From contig JAAOOA010000364.1 of NCBI GenBank assembly GCA_012861695.1, positions 124,001 to 188,000 of the forward strand: DNA of 64,000 nt, given 5' to 3'. Below, piece after piece: positions 32,756-43,725 of the stretch; the first letter of the stretch is position 1, and every line of letters begins with the position of its first letter. A program made the position numbers and the translations under genes. Below the pieces are notes generated by a model. The model was not told where the DNA came from. It made no database searches and saw only the letters and a list, made by a program, of their open reading frames with translations. Source of the stretch: Trematomus loennbergii. Lineage: Eukaryota; Chordata; Actinopteri; Perciformes; Nototheniidae.

Positions 32756-34991
32756 CAGTGGCGAGCCGTGACTTTCATACCTAGGCCCTCTGACCCCCCC
32801 TTCCCTCGAAAAAAAAGAAGAGTTATTACGTCACAGCGTATACTTCAGCGGAATATCAAAACAACGGCCCGGGGTGCAAAACGCATCAATGACAGCGACC
32901 CTCTACCACACAAAACAACACCATTTATATAAACACCTATCATGACAGGGCACCCACAGCCAAGTAACAATTCAAAATGAATTAAGTCGGCACGGCGGCC
33001 CACATTGAAAATTACTTAGGCCTACCTTTGATGATCAAATCACTTAAACACAAAGTCCATCCTCCTGTCCTTTTGGATGAAGTACTTGATGGCGGGTCAT
33101 GCAGCTGATCCTTTGCCACTCCAATTTATCATTGTAACTAGTGTTAATTTCGTCAGCTATTTTTTTATTTAGTTTTAGTCTTAGTCCTGTGTTAAATTTC
33201 CTTTTTAGTTTTAGTCATATTTAGTCACATTCATCCTGTTTTTATTTAGTCAAGTTTTAGTCGACTAAAAGTCTGAGCATTTTAGTCTTATTTTAGTCAA
33301 CTTTTTGTCAATGAAAAAACTGTTGAGTCTTTTTTAGTCATCAGATTATATAGAACATTTCAGTCAAAACCAATAATTTGTCATTTAAGTCAAACTTGTT
33401 TCACAATAAGATTATATCTTGTCCTTATTTGATGAAAACACAGGTTGAATGATTAAGAATGCAGCTTTGCAGAGAGTATCTGGTCAGGTTTGTGGTGTTT
33501 TTACCAGCTGTGTTATGGCCACATTGCTTCCCTTCTGATAAAACAATGCATTCGCTTTTTTTCTCCGCCTCATTGTAGCGAAAATGGGCCCAAATATCAC
33601 ATTGTTTCTTTCTCCCAAGCAGTGGTGGCTTTAGACGTTTTCGTTGTCAGTCATTTTGACGGACAGGATCGTAACATTTCCGTCATAATCCATTATTACC
33701 CGTCGAGTGCACAACTTATCACTCGCTCGCGCTGACGGGGGGGTATTCGGTTAACGCGAGTGCGACCACTGCTCCCAAGTCCTGTTGTTGCCATTTTATT
33801 TTCTGTTAAATAAGGTTAGTTAGACCATGAGTTAGACCCGAGTCTTCCTGACAGTTCATATTGTGCCGCTGCCCAGTGTAATTCAAATGTACCACCGCAC
33901 GCAGCACAGACACACAGCTGCTGCCCAGCCGCAGCACCGGAAATGGAACTGCTGGAGAAAAACTGACTATCAGAGATGTAACGTTATCTTTGATAATATT
34001 TCGTCAACGAAAGTAAAGAGAAATTTTGGCACAGTTTTTATTTAGTAAACTACATTTTCTTCTCGTCACTTTTCGTCAACGATATTGCATGATGATTTTG
34101 TTACTGCCGTCGGTGCCGTCTCGTCATCGTCTCGTTTTCGTCATGGAAAAAAAGGTCGTTGACGAACATATTTCGTCATAGTTTTAGTCAACGAAATTAA
34201 CACTAATTGTAACTCAATCTTGAAAATGAGTCGGTTAATAATTTCGCAACGATGTAATCACTATCACTGACATTAGCCATCATGAACGAACTTATGCTAA
34301 TCATAAATCTATCGATCATAAATCCATCGATCATAGATCTATCGATTAGATTTATGATTCGAAAATTATAAAAGTAGGGTAGACATGTGGATATTATCCA
34401 GCTGAACAAAACGTGCATTTATCTAACAGGTTCGTTTTCCACAGACCTTATTTCGAGCTATTTTCAAAAATCCTATGTAGAAATCCCATAGCTTTTTTGT
34501 CGAGGGAACCCGAGCGCAGCTTACTTCCGGGTTTTAGGACGCGTCAGTGCACCACTTTATACACATGCATAAACTTCACAGCGGGCGGAACTTGTCATAA
34601 AGTTCGCGAAAATAAAGCCCACCCATTTAGAGGGAAGATATGATTGGTCAATTGTACTGTCATTTGACATTACTGTCTCATTGAGTTACTATAGCGGGCC
34701 CTCTGTGAATGTACAGAGGGACCAACAAGATCTCCCGTCTTCACATAACTCGCAGATGGCATTTAACTCTTCACATTCCAACAGAAACTGAACAGGCAGA
34801 TTCAAAGGATTTATTTCTTTGGAAATGTTATTTTAAATACAATTAAATCAAGTTATTTTGGTAAAACTAATGAAAATATTAAAAAAAAAATATTAAAAAA
34901 GAATGTTTGTTTCTTTATGTTTTCAAATATAATTTTTAGAATATCTTAGGCCCTCAGGGAAAGCCTAGAGGGCCCTGACGGCTCGCCACTG
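32756..34991. mobile_element. hAT element with CAGTGGCGAGCCG ends and perfect TSD
   Basis: Left end CAGTGGCGAGCCGT and right end ACGGCTCGCCACTG. The 8-bp gttttcac flanks both sides (32748-32755 and 34992-34999). It splits the piggyBac copy 2 sequence, which rejoins across it and can be compared with about 2850 (inverted). It carries another hAT inside and no recognisable transposase. Confidence 0.93.
33139..34205. mobile_element. Nested hAT element with TAGTGTTAATTTCGT ends and perfect TSD
   Basis: Left end TAGTGTTAATTTCGTCAGC and right end inverted (aacgaaattaacacta). The 8-bp attgtaac flanks both sides (33131-33138 and 34206-34213). The subterminal regions have many ttttagtc repeats. Non-coding. 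It lies wholly inside the hAT at 32756-34991. Confidence 0.93.
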
Positions 34992-35283
34992 GTTTTCACT
35001 ATAAGTAATGGTTTATTTTTGGACAGACACTATCATTTAATTTTTTTTACTATGTTCAATCTGAATTTACTTTAAAATAAAAAATAAAAAACTATATTGA
35101 TTCTGACTTTTCTACATCCAACTCACAGGTTTATCATTGCTTTGAGAAATAAGATTATTAATTTACCCCTTTTAGAAGGGAAGTTATTGTCATTTGCTCT
35201 GGGAACGTCATGTTCGAGCCTGAGACCTGAAAAACAGGCTTGGGGCAGGTTAATGGTGAAGTCTAACTTTGCACTACATTGGT

Positions 35284-35879
35284 CAACCCAGTCTCACGGC
35301 ATTTCGTGTTATAGTCACAAAATGAATTTAATCTATTGATTCGATTTTTGCATTTTTTTCGTGTCACACAGAACGATTTTAAAAGCAATGTATTTCTATT
35401 GGTAGTATGTTTCGTGCCTGCGCCACGTCTTTTTGTCCAGTCGGGTCTTGGAAGACCGGAAGCTGTGTGGTTCATAAAAACATTTTCTTACTCAATATCT
35501 TACCCTAAGCCTAATCCTTTTATTTTAAATAGTATAATGTCGGAGTTTTTCTGCCGTCTGCGAGGAAAATAAATGGGGCTCAGAGCCTCAGAATACTGAA
35601 ATCTGTATTTTTTAAAATCTTTTTTTCCTTCTAATTTGTTATTATTTGGTGCAGGCACGAAACGTACTACCAATATAAATACATTGCTTCTAAAATCGTT
35701 CTGTGTCAGAATACTGAAATCTGTATTTTTTTAAATCTCTTTTCCTTCTAATTTGTTATTATTTACATTGCTTTTAAAATCATTGTGTGACACGAAAAAA
35801 ATGGGGAAATCGTGTTGGTAAACACGAATCAATAGATTAATTTCGTGACTATAACACGAAATGCCTTGAGACTGTGTTG
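35284..35879. mobile_element. Inverted-repeat MITE, 596 bp
   Basis: The ends CAACCCAGTCTCACGGC and (complement) CAACACAGTCTCAAGGC continue as long inverted arms (gcatttcgtgttatagtcac on both). Flanks share cattggt (35277-35283 and 35880-35886). The interior has further inverted copies of ggtagtatgtttcgtgcctg-type sequence. Class uncertain. Non-coding. Confidence 0.85.
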
Positions 35880-35886
35880 CATTGGT

Positions 35887-36076
35887 AGGCTACTGTAAAT
35901 GTGCAATAAACCAATTGCAATGGTGGATGAAGTTTTCACATGATTTAAGTTTAGTAAAAGTACAAATACCACCCTGTGAAAAGACTCCACTAGAAGTAAA
36001 AGGGATGCATTTAAAACTTTACTTAAGTAAACGTATGTGAGTATTATCAGCAAAATGTAACTAAAATCACTCATTA
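35887..36076. repeat. AGTAC-type repeat fragment
   Basis: taaaagtacaaataccaccc and acttaagtaaacgtatgtg are characteristic of the AGTAC-type hAT family found elsewhere in the window. The ends are lost. Confidence 0.5.
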
Positions 36077-36524
36077 GGCGCTTTCACACCGGAGTACTTC
36101 TCCCAAGAACTAGGCCGATAGGGGGGGAGATTTGGTTTCACACCAAAAAGATAGTTTTGTGAAGCCGCCATTTTATTTGCTCCTATTAGCATTATTAGCA
36201 TTAACCCAGCGCACCAAATAAAACATGGGAGCGGTGGAGTGATGAGGAGGTGTCTGTGCTTCAGGCGATTTACTCGGAAGACGCGACCCAGCAGCTTCTG
36301 CTGAAGCCAGTCCCCAACTCCGGGACTTCGGGTGGAATACGCCGTGAAGTTGTTTGCGGCCTGCCAGTAAACCCAAAGCAGAAGAAGAAGTGGCTTCATT
36401 TGCCTCCCTCCGGGATTTATTCCGGTGAGAACGCGATCTACTAGGACAGTTCCAGGGACTAAAGAGTTCAGGGGGACTAAGTACCGGGGACTAAGTACCG
36501 CAAAGTACTTGGTGTGAAAGCGGC
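36077..36524. mobile_element. Harbinger-like non-autonomous element with a Myb/SANT remnant
   Basis: The ends gcgctttcacaccggagtac and (complement of right) gctttcacaccaagtacttt are inverted, with repeated ggggactaagtaccg near the right end. About 36215-36310 (plus) encodes SWERWSDEEVSVLQAIYSED, resembling the first helix of the Myb/SANT-like DNA-binding protein that is the second gene of PIF/Harbinger elements. The domain is truncated. TSD not resolved. Confidence 0.6.
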
Positions 36525-36771
36525 TATTGTGCAGTAAAATTGTCCCTGTCAGTGTTTTACAATATTTTACAGGATGCTTTTTGGATTTATATTACTGCTG
36601 CATTAATGTGTGTTGCATTTTACTTCTGTACATAATAATGGCCGTGCTGATTTTAACTAACTAGTACGGTGGCCCTGAAGTGCAAGACCCTACAGCATTT
36701 CACAAAACACTACAGCATTTCAGAAAACACCACAGCATTTCACATTGGACGGAAAGGGTATTCCTTTAGGG

Positions 36772-37739
36772 CAGGGGTCGGCAACCCCTGGCACGCGTGC
36801 CACCAATGGCACGCGGCACCGTAACCAGTGGCACACTAGGAATAAGTGTACAAAATATTTATTTTATTTTTGGATCCTGAACAAGACCGCCGCCAGAGCG
36901 CGTCTCCCCGTTACCTGCAGAAGGAAGCCATGCACGCAACGCAGCCCCACTCTCTTTAACTCCGGCGACTTTCTGCCGCTTTCCTCCGTAATGCAGTGCT
37001 GATAGTTTCACCACAGAGGAAAGCACTTCACAAATTGCAGTACCCATAACGAGCTGTAAAAATGCCGCAGTTTTTGCGTGGCGATCGATATCAGCGATAC
37101 TCATGCCGATCGATCGGTGCTCTCTAAAAGGCCGATCGCGAGACGTAACATACATGACACTTTTCTCCGTGTGCTGCAAAACAAGCTCGCCAAAATCGCT
37201 TCACCAGTCTGGCAGTATTTTAAGGTGTCCGAAAACGACAATAAAATAGCGGTGCAACGTGTGTGAAGCAGAAATCCTGCAGCTCCACCCGCTGTGACGG
37301 ACCGGTGAGCGGAGCAAAACACACAAGTTAGACCTAACACACTTAGCTATTTTATCTACCTTTGGAACTAGTTATAAATATATTTATTCTTCACTGTCAC
37401 TCATTACTGGATCAGTGAGCTGCATGAGCTGACAGGCTGTCAGGAGAGAAAGAGGGGGAGAGAGGAAAAGAGCGCTTCCGCTCATTTCTCCGTGTTATTA
37501 TCCAAAGTTAATGTAAACTTGAATAATGTACTTCATTTGAATGTAACAATTATGTTGGTTGTTTGTGGAAGCGCCAGTGAATGAGCCCCATTAACTGAGT
37601 TTTAAACATCACTTTTCACGAGTGTTTTCGTCGAGCTCTTCAACCCCCCCCCCCCCTTTTGATAATTCACGATCGTCGGCACGCTGATAAAAAATTTTTT
37701 TTAGAATGGCACTTCATATCAAAAAGGTTGCCGACCCTG
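36772..37739. mobile_element. hAT element, 968 bp, with perfect 8-bp TSD
   Basis: Left end CAGGGGTCGGCAACCCC. The complement of the right end is CAGGGTCGGCAACCTTTTTG. ctttaggg lies on both sides (36764-36771 and 37740-37747). Inside, about 37165-37260 matches 39885-39980, a BED-finger-like piece (VWQYFKVSENDNKIAVQRV here). The full transposase is missing. Confidence 0.92.
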
Positions 37740-37747
37740 CTTTAGGG

Positions 37748-38633
37748 AGAACACTTCTTGTTTGTGATTGGACAGAGCCAGCCAGAGAAGCACTGCTGTG
37801 ATTGGTTGTTTTTGCTGCCAGTCAAGAAATTACGCTTCGTGATTGGTCAGCACCCAACATCGCAACATGTCCCAACACATCAGCCGTTAGCTGTTAGCAC
37901 ACACTCAGAGCTCACAGTTCCTCATATCTGTTCAGAAATTGGACAAAAGTTAAACATGTACAAACCACAGACTGTCTATGTCATGGCGAATACAGTCGCT
38001 GCTTTATTTATGTCTGTATGACGTTGTTGTGAGTGTGGACGGAGCAGCTACAGGTTAGTTTAGCCTGATCGATCCGATTCCATTCAGAAAACACGCATTT
38101 TAAAAGCTTTTCACCTGCCGTCTTGTCTGCACACTTGTCAAAGCATTAATTCATTTTTACTAACCGGTATCAGTATGTAGTTACTTCGGCATCACTTTGA
38201 AACGTGTATTACAATTAAATCACGGTAAAATATGTTCATTTTGTTGTAGTTGGTATCTCCCATAGGATTTACATGGAGATGGCTGTCTTGCACTTCAGGG
38301 CCACCATAAACTAGCTTACTTTATTTATTGTTGGGTAGTTTAAGCTCACCATAGCTGTTCAGAAAAACAGCCTTGTTTTTACCCGACATAACATTTTCCA
38401 GCTCATCCAACAGGGTTTTTAAATAATTTAGCTTAAGATCTAGGATAATTTTCACAACCTATAAAGACACTTAATCCTTCAGTTTATCACACATTCAAAA
38501 TCAAGACATTTGAAAATTCATCAACGCAACCACATTTAAATATGAAAAGTAACTAAAGTTGTCAGACAAATGTAATGGAGAAAATAGTACAATATTTCTC
38601 TCTGAAATGTATTGGACTGGAAGTTGTAAGAAT
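37748..38633. other. Mixed repeat relics, no gene
   Basis: About 37980-38080 matches 19340-19440 (gctttatttatgtctgtatg). A cttcagggccaccat motif at 38297 is the inverted counterpart of gtggccctgaagtgcaagac at 36668-36687, so the 36.67-38.31 kb block may be another element around the hAT. No ORF is convincing. Confidence 0.5.
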
Positions 38634-39463
38634 TTAAAATCAATGTTTATATGGCCTAATTTAGATTAAATACACTGTATTTAATTTAAATCTGTTTTAT
38701 TTTAAAAACCAAATGTTCACACATGACTTCCGGTTTTCCGCTAGTAAATCTCGTCATTTCCGGTTAGCATTAGCATGTGGCGAATGCTGCGTTTTGAAAC
38801 CGTGAATTGAAGGTGAAATTATATGTGGTGTTGTACCCTAAACACACTGTTTTTAACACTCATTTATTGACGCTGAAATATTGTTATTAGGGAATGTTTA
38901 AATAACCACAGACATTAGAATGATGTAATTTAGCAACAGAAAACGGCAGGATTTGCATTGTAATAATAATAATAATAATAAATGGAATTTATAAAGCGCC
39001 TTTCACAGGACCCAAGGTCGCTGTACATGGTGGACAGACAAAACAAAACAGACAATGAGGAGCGAACAAAACAAGAACAAAATAAAATAAAATAAAGGAA
39101 GCCAGGGGACCAGGAAAGGACTAGGGTCCGAAGGCCATGGTGAACAGGTGCGTTTTTAGTGAGGATTTGAAGATGTCCAGTGAGGCAGCATTCCGGATCA
39201 CATTGGACACGCCCCCGTCGATGCCGGCCAATAGAAGAAGACTACAGTTGATAACTCGTGATGGACAGGAAGAATCTATTTCTTCCTTCCCCCCAGCTGA
39301 CTCAACGCGCACGGGACCAACAGCTGGCAGGGGGGAGCCATTAACTCGCACATTTCATTGTATATCGCCGCATCATTTGTTTAATTAAATGCTGTTAACT
39401 TTTATAAGCTTCCTTGTACTCTTTTCAGTTTATCCTAGTCTCGGGGTTTAAGAAATCCTAACA
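38634..39463 (+). mobile_element. Possible solo LTR containing an L2 fragment
   Basis: It starts TGTAAGAATTTAAAATC and ends GTTTAAGAAATCCTAACA, an inverted TG...CA pair. The start resembles 14096 onward. The TSD is not clear, so the boundaries are inferred. The L2 piece (38968-39200) interrupts it. Confidence 0.4.
38968..39200 (-). pseudogene. L2-type LINE 3' end with RT C-terminus
   Basis: On the minus strand the frame ends in NVIRNAASLDIFKSSLKTHL FTMAFGP, typical of the extreme C-terminus of L2-group reverse transcriptases. It is followed by a 3' UTR and the tail gcgctttataaattccattt with an ATT-repeat. Heavily 5' truncated. Confidence 0.75.
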
Positions 39464-39790
39464 ATGTTTAAAGTTACATCAAATGTACAGGGTGCGTACG
39501 GGTGCTGGAAATCCTTGAAAATGCTTGAAATTGTACGAGGTGTTTTCAAGGTTTGAAAAGTGCTTGAATTTTGGGAATGGTGCTTGAATTTGGGATAAAG
39601 TGCTTGAAATTGTAAATGCTTCACTTCGCTTTTTAGATTAAAAGAAAATAAAGAAGTCGGAGCGCGCTTAATTGCTTCGCTTGTACATAAAACAGCTCCG
39701 CTCCGGCCTTCCCGCGCTATGCGCGTGACCGGCAAGTGTTTTTGTTACGTGTGTGACCTGGGCATTCTGATGAGAGTGATAGATGACAGT

Positions 39791-39886
39791 ATGCCAGGAG
39801 GTTGCCGTTTCAACGAGCGTTGGCTAGCAGAAGACAAATACAAGCCATGGCTAAGACGAGGGTCAAGCGAAGCCCAAGAGTAGCGG
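39791..39886 (+). pseudogene. hAT transposase N-terminal remnant
   Basis: Frame reads MPGGCRFNERWLAEDKYKPW followed by LRRGSSEAQE and a stop. The C.FN..WL....Y..WL pattern is the start of a DNA-binding domain in fish hAT transposases of this terminal type. Only about 30 residues remain. Confidence 0.6.
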
Positions 39887-40275
39887 CAAAACAAGCTCGC
39901 CAAAATGGCTTCACTAGTCTGGCAGTATTTTAAGTGTCCGAAAATGACAATAAAATAGCGGTATGCAACGTGTGTGTGAAGCAGAAATCCTGCAGCTCCA
40001 CCCGCTGTGACGGACCGGTGAGCGGAGCAGAACACACATTAAGAGTTAGACCTAACACACTTAGCTATTTTATCTACCTCTGGAACTAGTTATAAATATA
40101 TGTATTCTTCACTGTCGGGTCGCTCATTACTGGATCAGTGAGCTGCAGGAGATACTGACGGGCTGTCAGGAGAGAGAGAGAGAGGGGGAGAGAGGAAAAG
40201 AGAGCGATATCGGTATCGGCCGATACTGATTCCGGCGATCGGCTCCAAAATTGGCGATCGGAGCATCCCTAATAA
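39885..40275 (+). repeat. hAT non-autonomous fragment with cgatcgg-type right end
   Basis: It matches 37165-37480 (gctcgccaaaatggcttcac, then tgtcaggagagagag). It ends in cgatcggagcatcccta, the right terminus of a hAT family whose subterminal region is rich in ggccgatac. Its left end is missing. It encodes a degraded BED-finger segment (MASLVWQYFKC). Confidence 0.65.
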
Positions 40276-40560
40276 TTGTATATGATATATTTTATAATGA
40301 TTGATCATGAAAGTGTTATCAAAGCTGGTAAAGTTGCAGCTAGTTTGAATGACTTTGTATACTGCAGGGTAGCTTGTGAATTTACTCCAGGTGGAACTAA
40401 AGTCTGATTTAACACTTGATTATATTTCACATCATTCATCCACATCTGTAAAGTAACTAAAGGTATTAAATACATGTAGTGGAGTCAAAGTACACCATTT
40501 ACCTCTGACTTGTGTTTACTGCCACCTAAAAGTACCTCAAAAATAGTAATCAATAATATA
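40276..40560 (+). repeat. AGTAC-type hAT non-autonomous repeat, partial
   Basis: Close to 47225-47430 (gtgttatcaaagctggtaaa, tgactttgtatactgcaggg, tttaacacttgattatattt). Both ends are lost. Confidence 0.75.
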
Positions 40561-40935
40561 TTGAAAAGTTATTTGGCTGATTGTTTTATATTGGCTCAGC
40601 CAGGTTATATGGGATGCCCAGTCTACGTACAGATGGGTCACTCATTTTGAAATATTAAACTTAGTTTTCTTTTCTAACATTTGTAATTTTTCATCCTCAT
40701 GTAGAATGCTATTATGAAACACACATTTGGTTGTTTATAGCATAAAGAACATCTGATTTAATGTGAGGTAGGGAAATAATCATTTGAGTATAAGTATGTG
40801 TATATAAATAATGTAATTACAACAGCTGTAAGATGCTTGAAAAGCTTGAAAATGCACCTTAAAAATGCTTGAAAAGTGCTTGAATTTGACTTTGGAAAAG
40901 GTGTAAGAACCCTGAATGTAAATACTCAGGGAAAG

Positions 40936-41278
40936 TGTCACAAGTTAGACACATTTATTGTTGTTTGTTTGGTTTGGCTCATGTTAACTCTCCTGTCATT
41001 TCAGATCCCGCCTTTCTCCAGGCTCTTGTAATCAGCTCACTTCCCTCACCTGGTCTCCCCAGTCCTTCCCCTCACCTGTTACTCATTCCCTCATTACTCC
41101 ACAGTACTTATACCACCTCACTATCTCTTGTCCTTTGCCAGATTGTCTTGTCTTTTCTGCCAAGCTCTCCAGTATTTGTTACTCTCTGTCCCAGACCTGA
41201 ATAAACTGAACATTGCTAAAAAACTGGTTGTATCTGAGTCGTGCTATTGGGTTCTGATCTGTACCTGTGATCGTGACA
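40936..41278 (+). mobile_element. Solo LTR, 343 bp, with perfect 5-bp TSD
   Basis: It starts TGTCACAAGTTAGACAC and ends CTGTGATCGTGACA, with short inverted ends TGTCAC/GTGACA. gaaag flanks it (40931-40935 and 41279-41283). A polyadenylation signal aataaa is at about 41200. It splits an AGTAC-type repeat. It is probably a gypsy-type LTR left by recombination. Confidence 0.88.
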
Positions 41279-41400
41279 GAAAGTACAAACACATGTATAC
41301 TATACTTAAGAACACTACTTGAGTAAATGTACTTAGCTACTGTCCATCACTGACCAATTGTACTTTTATGTTGTAGTAACGTTGGAGGAGGAATACAGCA

Positions 41401-41479
41401 ATGCTGTTCAAAGTGCAGTACCAAGGAAAGAAGTACATCAAACAAAATGGAGCCTCATATCCAGAATTTCTCAATGAAG
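41401..41479 (+). CDS. Possible coding exon, start of a PB1-like protein
   Basis: ATG at 41401 opens MLFKVQYQGKKYIKQNGASY PEFLNE up to AAG|GTAATG, a good donor at 41480. An acceptor (ttttatgttgtag) lies at 41377, so this looks like an internal exon with the start codon. A short beta-strand with Lys and Val (LFKVQY..KKYIK) is how PB1-like domains begin. No following exon on this strand is certain; the long plus-strand gene from 50.5 kb is the only candidate. Low confidence that it is expressed. Confidence 0.4.
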
Positions 41480-42133
41480 GTAATGTTAATGTTTCTGCCT
41501 CATGTATCACATACTTATCACACTAAACTTTAAGGCATTCTTCCATTCAGTCTCTTGATAATATCACATTAGCCATTGCAACAATTTTTGTCCATTTAAC
41601 AAATATTCATCTGCATAAGGCAGTAGGTAACGTAGTATAAGTAAAGTAAAAAGTAGTAGCATTAGTCTTTTTTATCAAGTGTTTGTTGAGTGTTCACTTA
41701 ATTTCACCTGTATCAGCAGTAAATCATAAATGTAGGCCTATGAAATAAAATCATCCCAAACGTGTATGCTCAAATCCTCATTAACTGCTCTGAATAGTTA
41801 CTGCACAGGGGCCACTGGCTAGCAAACTAAAAGGTCTTGGACATAAGGCTATATTTGTGAATGGCACTGTTGCCATAGAATTGTGTAGTGATGTTATCTA
41901 CAGGTATAGTAGCTATTTTACAACAATTAATCATCAAAGAGCGTAAAAGCTGTATGGTAATGTACAAGGCCTTTATTAACCTCAACAAAAGAGAACACTA
42001 AGCCTCATGGTGCAGGCTATTCTTTTCAGGAAGGTACAGTATGCCGCAAGGTAATTTATCCTAATCAGTGCCAACAAATATTAATGGTAGCCTATACCTT
42101 AGGTATATAGTGTCAGTAAAATAATAACAATAT
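41480..42133. other. Gene-free stretch
   Basis: AT-rich sequence without recognisable repeats or ORFs. It is probably intron or flank of the decayed gene to its right. Confidence 0.4.
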
Positions 42134-43603
42134 CTAAGTTACCTGATATCTGTCTGTGAATGTTGGTGGGAGCAATCTCATCCACGAACTTGAGGTACAG
42201 CCAATGCGTAACTGAAAGAGCGATGAACACTGCAGCTGCCGACAATGAGGAAGATGAAAATATATTTTGCTTTCATTTTGATAATTAAGTGAATCAACGC
42301 AAGAAGGTGCAGTCTTTCTGCCCTGCAGTCGGGCCGTGGTCATCATCTCTCCTTGGTTGCATGTGGCTGTCCATCTTGCAATTTTAGAATATATTTTGGC
42401 TTTGGTAAATTGAGGACAAGGATGAGCTATTGGATGTAAATGACCTAAAACCCAGTAAACTGCACAAAGTTTGTGTTTCTTCCGTGACGTTCCCAAAGGA
42501 TTACAGACTTCAAAGTCATCTACATAAAGGCACAGAGAGATTCTTAAATCTTCACCTGAAAGAAACTGATTGTTTTTGTAATGTTCACCATCCCGAAAAG
42601 ACAAATACTGCTGTTGATTTAAAGAGCAGGCTCTGTAATTATCAACAATCTTATCAACTGCATCATTACGACTGAGCAGTTGTTGTAGAGCCTGAAGTAA
42701 GGGAACATATTGGAATGTTTTTTTGGACCTTGCATCAAGTACATATTCAACAGGTTCCACAACCTTAAAGTGCTCTTTGTAGAATTGTTTACGTTTGTAA
42801 GCTGAAGCTAGTGGACCATCCTTAACTATTGCGGTAGAAATGGCAATGATCAGCTTATAAATTATTAACTGATCAACATGAAGGTCATACTTTTTGAAAA
42901 CTTCAGCTGCTGTTCGATATGGGGACTACTGCAGAGGTGAAAATAAAGTGCAATTCTTCTAGGAACTCATCAATTGCTGAGCTTGGTACATGCAAGTTAA
43001 TCAATTAATAATTTTAAAAGAAGAGAAGCCAATTTTTTTACAATAGTGTCTTTCAGGTTCTCATTTTCTATGTCAGTTTCAAATGAATTGTGAGCAACTA
43101 TACCAGAGCCAAGTTCTGCATGATCAGTGAAAATGTCTTCAGACGAGGTATCCTCATGTACATCACTACTTTTCACTACGTCAACTTTAAAGTCTTTCAC
43201 TGTGCAAGTGCCATGCTTCCTGCTCTTATGAGATTTAAAAGTAGTGTATATGTTAGTTTGAAAAGAACAGTTCTCAAACATACAAGTAACAGTTTCATAG
43301 CGCTTCAAGTGGGTGTTGATATGGGAAAAGTACTCTCTACTAGATGAGTAGACACTTCCTGGACACAAATAGCAAGTGAATGTTACTAGCTCTGCACTTA
43401 ATACAGGTAAAAATTCAACATGACATCTACTTAAATGTGTTTTAAGAGCATTCCATGTTTTGAAAGAGCATGGGCATTCATAGTATGTGCATGGATATGG
43501 GTGTCTCTGACCAAAATGGCCGTGTTTTAACTTATAGTGCTTCAGTAATTGGTACCTTGTAGATTGAGTCTCAGTACACTGTTTGCATCTCCACATTCAC
43601 ACC
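42134..43603 (-). pseudogene. Zinc-finger/RNase H-like protein, decayed copy A
   Basis: The exon begins after tttctctttttctctag at 43604. ATG at 43596 opens MWRCKQCTETQ, then C2H2 fingers: CKQC...H...H, a CTYYEC finger, FTCYLC...H..TH, and CMFENCSFQTN...HKSRKH. From about 42990, in shifting frames, follow VFKKYDLHVDQLIIYKLI, AYKRKQFYKEHFKVVEPVEY, LSFRDGEHYKNNQFLSGEDL and LCLYVDDFEVCNPLGTSRKK, then HKLCAVYWVLGHL. The sequence then decays and the C-terminal half is missing. The same order and motifs occur in copy B (50519-56247). Frameshifts near 42900 and the truncation make it a pseudogene. Function unknown; transposase-like by inference. Confidence 0.75.
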
Positions 43604-43725
43604 TAGAGAAAAAGAGAAATGTGTTAATGATCAAAATTGATTGTAAATAACAACTATTGTAGCAGCCATTAACATAATTCAGGGTGTGAGGTGCAGGATA
43701 AAGCAACCCATTACTGGAACTTAAG

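Larger units (their letters stand above)
22551..35253 (+). mobile_element. piggyBac-derived element (copy 2), 12.7 kb including nested insertions
   Basis: TTAA occurs at 22551-22554 and 35250-35253. Bases 22560-23167 match the reverse complement of 60-470 and, more distantly, 5490-6000. Bases 32565-32755 joined to 34992-35253 match the reverse complement of 2594-3000. Removing the copia insertion and the 2.2-kb hAT leaves roughly 1.1 kb, with no transposase. It is an internally deleted piggyBac derivative that acted as a landing site. Confidence 0.65.
39488..40914 (+). mobile_element. hAT element of the GCTTGAAA type with nested repeats
   Basis: Left end CAGGGTGCGTACGGGTGC followed by many gcttgaaa motifs. 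The right side has the same motifs and (complement) end CAGGGTTCTTACACC. Flanks share aatgta (39482-39487 and 40915-40920). A transposase N-terminus remains at 39791-39886, and two other repeats sit inside (about 39885-40275 and 40276-40560). Confidence 0.8.

Noticed and set aside
22551..35253. A Teratorn-like fusion of piggyBac with a herpesvirus
   Set aside because: No herpesvirus-type genes are present. The large size comes from nested retroelements and hATs.
36067..36399. A 110-codon minus-strand ORF with hydrophobic start
   Set aside because: It is antisense to the SANT-like segment and runs into the element end.
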